Assembly (NCBI GenBank): GCA_905210435.1
Contig: CAJLWO010000070.1
Coordinates: 1-11,519 of the forward strand
DNA from: an uncultured Bacteroidales bacterium
GTDB lineage: Bacteria; Bacteroidota; Bacteroidia; Bacteroidales; Muribaculaceae
Direction: 5' to 3'
Length of the DNA: 11,519 nucleotides
Shown here: positions 6,428 through 11,519 of the stretch, piece by piece
How positions within the stretch are numbered: the stretch's first letter is position 1
Layout: each line of letters opens with the position of its first letter
Notes under the pieces: generated by a model
Databases searched by the model: none
What the model saw: only the letters and a program-made list of their open reading frames with translations
What the model was told of the DNA's origin: nothing
Program-made: the position numbers and the translations under genes

Positions 6428-7747
6428 TTATTTTTCGCGCATGAAGACGCTTATGGGGGTGCCGTGGAAGTCCCAGCGCTCGCGGATTTTGTTTTCGAGG
6501 TAGCGGCGGTAGGGTTCCTTGACCCATTGCGGTAGGTTGCAGAAGAATATGAATGTGGGTATCTGCGCGCCTTTGAGCATGGTGATGTATTTGATTTTGA
6601 CGTATTTGCCTTTGTTGGCGGGTGGCGGGTAGGCTGCGATGGCCTCGAGCAGGTAGTTGTTGAGCTGCGAGGTGGGGATGACGCGGCGACGGTTGTTGTA
6701 GACTTCGATGGCTGTCTCAAGCACCTTGAATATGCGCTGTTTGGTGAGCGCGGAGGTGAAGATGATGGGGAAGTCGGTGAACGGTGCGAAGCGTTCGCGT
6801 ATGGCGGTCTCGAAGGTCTTGATTGCGGCCTGGCTCTTGTTTTCGACAAGGTCCCATTTGTTGACGCATACCACGAGGCCTTTCTTGTTGCGCTGTATGA
6901 GGGAGAAGATGCTCTGATCCTGCGCTTCGATGCCTCGGGTGGCGTCGATAAGGAGGATGCAGACGTCGGAGGCTTCGATGGCGCGGATTGAACGGATTAC
7001 GGAGTAGTATTCGATGTCTTCGTTGACTTTGGCTTTCTTGCGGATGCCTGCGGTGTCGACGAGGTAGAAGTCGAAGCCGAATTTGTTGTAGCGGGTGTAG
7101 ATGGAGTCGCGTGTGGTGCCGGCGATGTCGGTCACGATGTTGCGCTCTTCGCCGATGAAGGCGTTGATGATGGAGGATTTGCCTACGTTGGGTCGGCCGA
7201 CGATGGCGAATTTGGGTATGTCTTCCACGGCTTCCTCAATGTCGTTTTCTGGAACGGGAAGCTTTTTGACGACGTCGTCGAGGAGGTCGCCTGTGCCGAA
7301 TCCGTTGACTGCCGAAACTGGGTAGGGGTCGCCGAGGCCGAGTCCGTAGAATTCGGGCACGTTGTAGAGCCAGTCGTTGGAGTCGACTTTGTTGGCTACG
7401 AGGAGCACAGGTTTCTTGGATTTGCGCAGTATCTCGGCCACGTGGTCGTCGAGGTCGGTGACGCCGTTCATCGAGTCGACCACGAAAAGTATTTCGTCGG
7501 CCTGTTCGATGGCAAGCGCTACCTGCTTGTTGATTTCTCCCTCGAATATGTCTTCGGAATTGACTACCCAGCCGCCGGTGTCGACGATCGAGAATTCTTT
7601 TCCATTCCAGTTTACTTTGCCGTATTGACGGTCGCGGGTAGTGCCGGCAGTCTCGTCGACGATAGCCGTGCGGCTTTCGGTCAGGCGGTTGAAAAGTGTC
7701 GATTTGCCGACATTAGGTCGTCCGACAATTGCTACAAGTTGTCCCAT
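6428..7747 (-). CDS. der: Ribosome biogenesis GTPase Der (EngA)
   Basis: The 439-residue protein has the two tandem GTPase domains that define Der, an essential factor in 50S subunit assembly. Domain 1 has the P-loop GRPNVGKS at residues 9-16, ETAGTTRD (switch I), DTGG and NKVD at 119-122. Domain 2 has GRPNVGKS at 184-191, DIAGTTRDS, DTAGI and NKWD at 296-299. A KH-like C-terminal domain follows (about 355-439), ending GTPISVFMREK. All nucleotide-binding motifs are intact and the length is typical (about 435-490). The ATG at 7747 starts MGQLVAIVGRPNVGKS, the standard N-terminus. It is downstream of era, but a good promoter in the 76-base gap suggests it can be transcribed separately. A strong terminator follows it. 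Confidence 0.97.
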   Translation of the reverse strand: MGQLVAIVGRPNVGKSTLFNRLTESRTAIVDETAGTTRDRQYGKVNWNGKEFSIVDTGGWVVNSEDIFEGEINKQVALAIEQADEILFVVDSMNGVTDLDDHVAEILRKSKKPVLLVANKVDSNDWLYNVPEFYGLGLGDPYPVSAVNGFGTGDLLDDVVKKLPVPENDIEEAVEDIPKFAIVGRPNVGKSSIINAFIGEERNIVTDIAGTTRDSIYTRYNKFGFDFYLVDTAGIRKKAKVNEDIEYYSVIRSIRAIEASDVCILLIDATRGIEAQDQSIFSLIQRNKKGLVVCVNKWDLVENKSQAAIKTFETAIRERFAPFTDFPIIFTSALTKQRIFKVLETAIEVYNNRRRVIPTSQLNNYLLEAIAAYPPPANKGKYVKIKYITMLKGAQIPTFIFFCNLPQWVKEPYRRYLENKIRERWDFHGTPISVFMREK

Positions 7748-7777
7748 AACGGTGTCTTATTTTTTGCGTTTGAAGTG

Positions 7778-7809
7778 CAAATTTAACATAAAATTCTGAA
7801 ATCAGCAAA
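7778..7809 (-). promoter_or_regulatory. Bacteroidota-type promoter of der
   Basis: On the minus strand TTTG (7806-7809), a 20-base spacer and TAAATTTG (7778-7785) match the Bacteroidota -33/-7 consensus perfectly. Transcription would start near 7772, about 25 bases before the der ATG. It sits wholly in the short gap between the era stop and der, so der has its own promoter. This is the best promoter match in the window. Confidence 0.75.
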
Positions 7810-7823
7810 GGGTTAGCGGCGGG

Positions 7824-8717
7824 TCATTCGATATATCCGAATGAGCGTAGCTTGTTCTCGCGGTTGCGCCAATTGGCTTCGACTTTGACGAACAGTTCGA
7901 GGTAGACGCGTTTGTCGAAGAATTTCTCGATGTCTTTGCGCGCTTCGGTGCCGACGCGTTTGAGCATGGAGCCGCCTTTGCCTATGAGGATGCCTTTCTG
8001 GGAGTCGCGCTCTACGTAGATGACGGCCATGATGTGTATCGAGGTGTCGGATTCTTCGAATTTTTCCACGATTACTTCGGTGGCGTATGGCACTTCCTTG
8101 TCGTAGTTGAGCAGGATTTTCTCGCGGATGATTTCGGTGACGAAGAAGCGGGCCGGTTTGTCGGTCAGTGCGTCTTTGCCGAAGTAGGGTGGGGATGGGG
8201 GGAGCAGTTCGACGATGCGGGCCATGAGGTTGCTGACGTTGAAGTGCTCTTTGGCCGAGGTGGGGAAGATTTCGGCGTTGGGGAGGATTTCTTTCCACAT
8301 GGCGACTTTGTCCTCGAGTTCCTGCTGCGACTTGACGAGGTCGATTTTGTTGATTACCAGCAGTACGGGAATTTTCTCCTTGGCTACTTTGGCGAGGAAG
8401 TCGGCGTTTTTTTTCGGGTCTTCCACGACGTCGGTGACGTAGAGTAGTATGTCGGCGTCGGTGAGGGCGCCTTCGGAGTAGCTGAGCATGCTTTCCTGGA
8501 GTTTGTATTTCGGGGATAGTACGCCGGGGGTGTCGGAAAATACTATCTGGTAGTCGGGGGTGTTGACTATGCCCATGATGCGGTGGCGGGTGGTCTGCGC
8601 CTTTGAGGTGATGATGGATACGCGTTCGCCTACGAGGTCGTTCATCAGTGTGGATTTTCCGACGTTGGGGTTGCCTACGATGTTGACAAATCCCGCTTTA
8701 TGCTGTTTTTCTTCCAT
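7824..8717 (-). CDS. era: Ribosome assembly GTPase Era
   Basis: The 297-residue protein is Era, the GTPase that binds the 3' end of 16S rRNA during 30S subunit maturation and is usually essential. The P-loop GNPNVGKS is at residues 15-22, switch I TTRHRIMGI follows, then DTPG and NKID at 123-126. The C-terminal KH domain carries the RNA-binding loop GKGGSM (from residue 246) within ERDSQKGILIGKGG. The length matches E. coli Era (301). The ATG at 8717 begins MEEKQHKAGFVNIVGNPNVGKS; no earlier start is needed. It follows fabH on the same strand but is separated by a terminator and a 184-bp palindromic element, so it probably has its own transcription start. Der, a second GTPase of ribosome assembly, is 76 bases downstream. 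Confidence 0.96.
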   Translation of the reverse strand: MEEKQHKAGFVNIVGNPNVGKSTLMNDLVGERVSIITSKAQTTRHRIMGIVNTPDYQIVFSDTPGVLSPKYKLQESMLSYSEGALTDADILLYVTDVVEDPKKNADFLAKVAKEKIPVLLVINKIDLVKSQQELEDKVAMWKEILPNAEIFPTSAKEHFNVSNLMARIVELLPPSPPYFGKDALTDKPARFFVTEIIREKILLNYDKEVPYATEVIVEKFEESDTSIHIMAVIYVERDSQKGILIGKGGSMLKRVGTEARKDIEKFFDKRVYLELFVKVEANWRNRENKLRSFGYIE

Positions 8718-8733
8718 GTTGTTGTATATTAAG

Positions 8734-8917
8734 TAAGTAACTGTTTAAAATTATTTCTTATTAACCATTCTCATTATTTTAATATTCTGCCGGAGTCTTT
8801 CAGGCGCTTTCCATATCGTCATCAGTCATGTAGCTCGCTACACTCCTTCTTCCGCTATGGAAATCGCCTGAAAAATCCTTCCGTCATAATATCAAAATAA
8901 TTTTGAACAGTTACTTA
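8734..8917. repeat. Long imperfect palindrome (MITE/REPIN-like) before era
   Basis: The ends are 23-base inverted repeats differing at one position: TAAGTAACTGTTTAAAATTA... from 8734 and its complement ending at 8917. An inner pair, 8798-8815 against 8856-8873, matches at 17 of 18 positions (core TTTCAGGCG, TTTCCATA). The centre is TGTAGC-TC-GCTACA (8829-8842). The left half carries about 20 extra bases near 8757-8777 with no partner on the right. It fills most of the fabH-era gap and has no coding capacity. The shape, with clean terminal inverted repeats and a folded interior, suggests a non-autonomous mobile element or REPIN. I see no clear target-site duplication. Confidence 0.65.
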
Positions 8918-8924
8918 TGATTTA

Positions 8925-8932
8925 CAAATCTA
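8925..8932 (-). promoter_or_regulatory. Candidate -7 element for era
   Basis: TAGATTTG on the minus strand is a perfect TAnnTTTG -7 element, but no TTG-type -33 box lies 19-21 bases upstream. It lies between the fabH terminator and the palindromic element. If used, the era mRNA would carry the whole palindrome in a leader of about 200 bases. No other good -7 match was seen closer to era. Confidence 0.3.
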
Positions 8933-8974
8933 TAAAAAATATTCCTGATTTTTATCTCCGTTATGTATAAAACA

Positions 8975-9002
8975 AAAATAGCACCTGAAAAGATGCTATT
9001 TT
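8975..9002 (-). terminator. Rho-independent terminator of fabH
   Basis: AAAATAGCA (8975-8983) pairs with TGCTATTTT (8994-9002) across a 10-base loop. On the minus strand the stem is followed by TTTTTGTTTTATA. It starts 32 bases past the fabH stop codon and would end the yceD-rpmF-fabH transcript before era. Confidence 0.75.
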
Positions 9003-9034
9003 CGGAAATATTTTTTAATTGACGTAATGGCGGA

Positions 9035-10018
9035 TTACATATCCCAGATGAGATACATGGCTCCCCATGTGAAGCCGGCGCCGAATGCGGTGAGCAACAG
9101 GCGGTCGCCTTTCTTGAGTTTTGTCTTGTATTCGTCGAGACAAAGGGGAATCGAGGCGGCTGATGTGTTGCCGTAGTGCTCGATGTTGACAAGCACTTTG
9201 TCGGCGGGGAACCCTGCGCGCGAGCTGACGGCTTCGATGATGCGGAGGTTGGCCTGGTGGGGTATGAGATAGTCGATGTCGTCGACGGTGAGGTTGTTGC
9301 GCTTCATTACGTCGAGTGACGATGTGAGCATGTCGGTGACAGCGTTTTTGTAGACGTTGCGGCCGTCCTGGAAGAGATAGTTCTCACCGGCGTCGATAGC
9401 TTCGTGGGTGATGGGCTTGACGGAACCGCCGGCTTTCATGAGCAGGTGCTCAAGGCCTGCGCCGTCGACGTGGAACACGCCGTCGATTACTCCGACAGGT
9501 GCGTCGGTAGGCTCTACGAGTACGGCTGCTGCTGCATCGCCGAAGAGGGGGCAGGTCGAACGGTCCTGATAGTTGACCATCGACGACATTTTCTCGGCTG
9601 CAACTACTATGACTTTTTTGCGCAGTCCCGATTTGATGTAGGCGGTGGCATCTTCGAGTGCCACGATGAAGCCGGCACAGGCTGCCTGGATGTCGTAGGC
9701 GTAGGCGTTCTTGAGGCCGGTTTTCTCTACGATTACCGATGCCGTGGAGGGGAAACGGTAGTCGGGGTTGGAGGTGGCGCAAATCACCAATTCTATTTCG
9801 TCAGGATTAACCCCGGTTTCGGCTATGAGCTTTTCTACAGCTTTGGCGCCGAGATAAGAGGAGCCTTCGCCCTCGAGGCGGAGTATGCGGCGCTCTTTGA
9901 TGCCGACGCGGGTAGTGATCCACTCGTCGTTGGTGTCGACCATCTTGGAGAGCATCTCGTTGTCGAGAATGTCGTCGGGCACATATGAGGCGATGCCTGA
10001 TATTCTTGCGTTTACCAT
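9035..10018 (-). CDS. fabH: 3-oxoacyl-ACP synthase III (FabH)
   Basis: The 327-residue protein is beta-ketoacyl-ACP synthase III, which condenses an acyl-CoA primer with malonyl-ACP to begin fatty acid synthesis in the cytosol. The catalytic triad is complete: C114 in QAACAGF, H254 in IPHQANLRI and N284 in HYGNTSAASIP. The usual N-terminal block (ITTRVGIKERRI, about 34-45) and the closing GAGFTWGA motif are present. I start at the ATG at 10018 (MVNARISGIASYVP) because FabH proteins begin here and the length (317-335 usual) then fits. The frame stays open for 81 more codons upstream, but those residues do not resemble FabH. It follows rpmF and yceD, as in the yceD-rpmF-plsX-fabH order of many bacteria but without plsX. 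A terminator follows it. Confidence 0.96.
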   Translation of the reverse strand: MVNARISGIASYVPDDILDNEMLSKMVDTNDEWITTRVGIKERRILRLEGEGSSYLGAKAVEKLIAETGVNPDEIELVICATSNPDYRFPSTASVIVEKTGLKNAYAYDIQAACAGFIVALEDATAYIKSGLRKKVIVVAAEKMSSMVNYQDRSTCPLFGDAAAAVLVEPTDAPVGVIDGVFHVDGAGLEHLLMKAGGSVKPITHEAIDAGENYLFQDGRNVYKNAVTDMLTSSLDVMKRNNLTVDDIDYLIPHQANLRIIEAVSSRAGFPADKVLVNIEHYGNTSAASIPLCLDEYKTKLKKGDRLLLTAFGAGFTWGAMYLIWDM

Positions 10019-10293
10019 ATTGATTGGAGTGTAAATAATGTGATAGCCGTCCGCGCTCTGACACGTCAGCTGTTTGGAATGATTTGCCGCTTGTGCATCG
10101 GGTTTATAATGTATCCGGACAGATGAGGCTGCCGGAACAGATGACCGCATGCTATGAAAAAACATCACCCCCGCATTGCCGCCGGATATGCTGACACGGG
10201 AGGGAGGGATGTGGTTTCGGATATGACAAGCCTTGGCCGCGGATATGCGCGGCTCAGGCAATCAGTACGGCAAGTTGCTGAAACTCGTCAAAA
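10019..10293. other. 275-base GC-rich spacer between rpmF and fabH
   Basis: This spacer is long for two genes of one presumed operon. It contains a pair of similar direct repeats, CCGGACAGATGA (10115-10126) and CCGGAACAGATGA (10132-10144), and three copies of CGGATATG (10183, 10218, 10240). A small inverted repeat, CTGAC-AC-GTCAG, lies at 10058-10069. The fabH frame is open through 10261, but its translation is low in recognisable features. TAATTTTG (10289-10296, minus), overlapping the rpmF stop, fits a -7 element but lacks a -33 partner. The position corresponds to where plsX lies in other bacteria, but no PlsX sequence is visible. Confidence 0.4.
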
Positions 10294-10479
10294 TTAAACG
10301 GCTGCGGCCTTTTCGATAGCGACTTTGCCACGATAGTAGCCACATTCGCCACATACACAGTGGTAAACGTGCCATGCGCCACAGTTGGGGCATACTGCCA
10401 ATGTAGGCATCGCTGCTTTGTCGTGAGTTCTACGTTTGGCGGTGCGAGTCTTTGATTGTTTTCGTTTAGGATGTGCCAT
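10294..10479 (-). CDS. rpmF: 50S ribosomal protein L32
   Basis: The 61-residue protein is bL32 of the large ribosomal subunit. It starts MAHPKRKQSKTRTAKRRTHDK, the typical basic N-terminus, and has the zinc-binding cysteine pairs CPNC (C30, C33) and CGEC (C43, C46), followed by GYYRGK. It is therefore the zinc-containing ('C+') form. C41 is an extra cysteine next to the second pair. It lies 75 bases downstream of yceD on the same strand, the usual neighbour, and is very probably co-transcribed with it. Confidence 0.97.
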   Translation of the reverse strand: MAHPKRKQSKTRTAKRRTHDKAAMPTLAVCPNCGAWHVYHCVCGECGYYRGKVAIEKAAAV

Positions 10480-10554
10480 TTTGTTTTATTGTTTTGTGTA
10501 ATTATCTATGTTGTTTTAAAAGTCAATGTCGGTGGAGGCTGTCACGTGCGGGAG

Positions 10555-11124
10555 TCAGTCAAGGTTGATGTCCTTGAGCTTGTCCCAGCGCGAATCGGTC
10601 GGTGCCTCGTCGATGTCGTCGATTTCATCCATCAGCTCGGCTTCTATCTCGGCGTCGTCGGGATTGGTCGAAGTGGCGCGGTGCTTTTTGAGTATCGAAC
10701 TCATGGCTCGGTTGCATTTGCCGGCCGGATGGACGTGCTTGATGGGGATTGCGAGGGCGATGGTGTCGTGTATCATGTAAGCCACATTGATATCCGCATC
10801 GCTGAAAGGTATCTCCATATACTCGTCGGAGTCATCGCGATAGTCGTCGCCGTATTTGACAATTATGTGGTAAGTGGTGTCGACAGGAAGAACAAGGTCG
10901 TCAAGACAACGGTCGCAAGCTACCGTTACCTCGCCGGTCAAAGTGAAATGCATGTCGTAGTAGTCATTTTTGTGCTCGACAGTGAGATGCACTTTGACAT
11001 CGGCATTGCGTACATCGTTGTTCTCCATGTTGACAAAGAATTGCTTACCTATCTGGTAGTCAACCTTCTGGACTCCTATCGGCATGCTTTTGAGCGGCAA
11101 TTTATATTCAGTAAACTTACCCAT
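10555..11124 (-). CDS. yceD: YceD/DUF177 family protein
   Basis: The 189-residue acidic protein belongs to the YceD/DUF177 family, which is nearly always encoded before rpmF. Family members have been linked to 23S rRNA accumulation and ribosome assembly, though the mechanism is unclear. The family landmark is the strand followed by VACDRCLDDLVLPV, with C70 and C73. The C-terminal tail is rich in Asp and Glu and ends with SRWDKLKDINLD, comparable to the 'DPRWAKL' ending of relatives. Only one CxxC pair is seen. I use the ATG at 11124 (MGKFTEYKLPLKSM), the usual N-terminus; a TTG four codons upstream (11136) is the alternative. It is the first gene of the yceD-rpmF-fabH unit, with a promoter starting 29 bases upstream. 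Confidence 0.9.
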   Translation of the reverse strand: MGKFTEYKLPLKSMPIGVQKVDYQIGKQFFVNMENNDVRNADVKVHLTVEHKNDYYDMHFTLTGEVTVACDRCLDDLVLPVDTTYHIIVKYGDDYRDDSDEYMEIPFSDADINVAYMIHDTIALAIPIKHVHPAGKCNRAMSSILKKHRATSTNPDDAEIEAELMDEIDDIDEAPTDSRWDKLKDINLD

Positions 11125-11152
11125 AACGTTTGTCAATTGGCAAAAAACTTTG

Positions 11153-11184
11153 CAAAAGTAGCCAAATTCTTTCAGTTTATCAAC
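11153..11184 (-). promoter_or_regulatory. Bacteroidota-type promoter of yceD-rpmF(-fabH)
   Basis: On the minus strand GTTG (11181-11184), a 20-base spacer and TACTTTTG (11153-11160) fit the -33/-7 consensus. Transcription would start near 11147, about 23 bases before the yceD ATG. There is no Shine-Dalgarno sequence in that leader. A 16-bp palindrome lies just upstream of the -33 box. Confidence 0.65.
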
Positions 11185-11189
11185 TTTTT

Positions 11190-11205
11190 TAGAAAATATT
11201 TTCTA
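11190..11205. promoter_or_regulatory. 16-bp perfect palindrome upstream of the yceD promoter
   Basis: TAGAAAATATTTTCTA is a perfect palindrome centred about 50 bases before the inferred transcription start of yceD. The position suits an activator site or an AT-rich upstream element. It could also be a chance match in AT-rich DNA. Confidence 0.35.
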
Positions 11206-11519
11206 TGACCAATGTAAAAACATGTGAAATGCGGGAATAGGAATCTTGCGGTGTCTGTGAGGTGGATAGTGGTGTAGGCTGATGTGAATTGCGTCTTGTT
11301 GCAGGGGAATGGCCTTTATTATTGGAAGCCATGATTGTTAGAAACAATGATTATTATTATGGGGAATATGATCGTAGTGGAAATTTAGAAGAGAAAATAT
11401 TCGGGGAGCAGACGTGCGGTTGAATCAAAGGCACATAAAGTCTAAAGTTAAATCCGGGGGTCTATAAATTAGGGATATTCGGTTAATGACCTCAAACGAA
11501 CTTTGAGAGACCGGCCGAG
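11206..11519. other. Right-end stretch with no convincing gene
   Basis: No gene is clear in these 314 bases. The only coding-like signal is a plus-strand open frame at 11283-11423 (46 codons), which from ATG 11331 gives a 30-residue peptide starting MIVRNNDYYYGEYDRSGN. Its AT-rich codons (TTA, AGA, TAT, AAT) differ from those of the surrounding genes. Two short hairpins are seen: ATTGTT-AGA-AACAAT (11334-11348) and CTCAAA-CGAAC-TTTGAG (11491-11507). Confidence 0.3.

Noticed and set aside
6070..6444. Plus-strand frame of 124 codons after the acyltransferase gene
   Set aside because: It begins inside the acyltransferase gene in another frame, then runs through palindromic repeats and the terminator. 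Its translation contains the repeat-derived peptide AMNRVPT.
8734..8917. Riboswitch or T-box leader for era
   Set aside because: The symmetry is that of a long DNA palindrome with terminal inverted repeats. No known riboswitch core or T-box motif was recognised.
10019..10261. N-terminal 81-codon extension of FabH from an ATG at 10261
   Set aside because: The residues do not resemble FabH, and the family start MVNARISGIA lies at 10018. The mature length then fits known FabH proteins.
11469..11519. Possible C-terminal 16 codons of a minus-strand gene entering from the right edge (ending LTEYP)
   Set aside because: It is too short to judge, other frames there also end within the stretch, and no motif is visible.

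Overview
This 11.5-kb window looks like chromosomal DNA from a Bacteroidota member of the order Bacteroidales. The family Muribaculaceae (S24-7) would fit, but the sequence alone cannot prove it. Four things support the order: promoters of the Bacteroidota form TTG/TTTG-N20-TAnnTTTG, start codons mostly without Shine-Dalgarno sequences, a 'Fibrobacter succinogenes major paralogous domain' protein of the type common in Bacteroidales, and a run of yceD (DUF177), rpmF, fabH, era and der on one strand.

Layout. At 27-1203 (minus) lies a two-gene unit: an exported thioredoxin-fold protein followed by a paralogous-domain protein. At 1531-3678 (plus) is a periplasmic M3 zinc metallopeptidase (Dcp-like) with its own promoter. 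At 3922-6139 (plus) are overlapping genes for MtaB, a tRNA methylthiotransferase, and a lipid A-type acyltransferase. This pair is bracketed by intergenic regions full of palindromic repeats. A strong bidirectional terminator at 6364-6402 separates it from the minus-strand block. In transcription order that block reads yceD (11124-10555), rpmF (10479-10294), fabH (10018-9035), terminator, era (8717-7824), der promoter, der (7747-6428). About 400 bases at the right end hold only a promoter, a 16-bp palindrome and a doubtful small AT-rich reading frame.

How the genes fit together. yceD, rpmF, era and der serve 50S/30S ribosome assembly and the 23S rRNA/L32 balance. fabH starts fatty acid synthesis and the acyltransferase uses acyl chains for the envelope, so the region joins ribosome biogenesis with membrane building. 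The canonical plsX gene is missing between rpmF and fabH; a 275-base spacer is there instead.

The genes are ordinary housekeeping types, and I see no defence system, CRISPR array, transposase, integrase, tRNA or rRNA gene. The unusual content is intergenic. There is a nested inverted repeat before mtaB, and 20-bp identical repeat copies on both sides of the mtaB-acyltransferase pair. A 184-bp imperfect palindrome resembling a MITE or REPIN lies in the presumed era leader. A perfect 16-bp palindrome sits just upstream of the yceD promoter.
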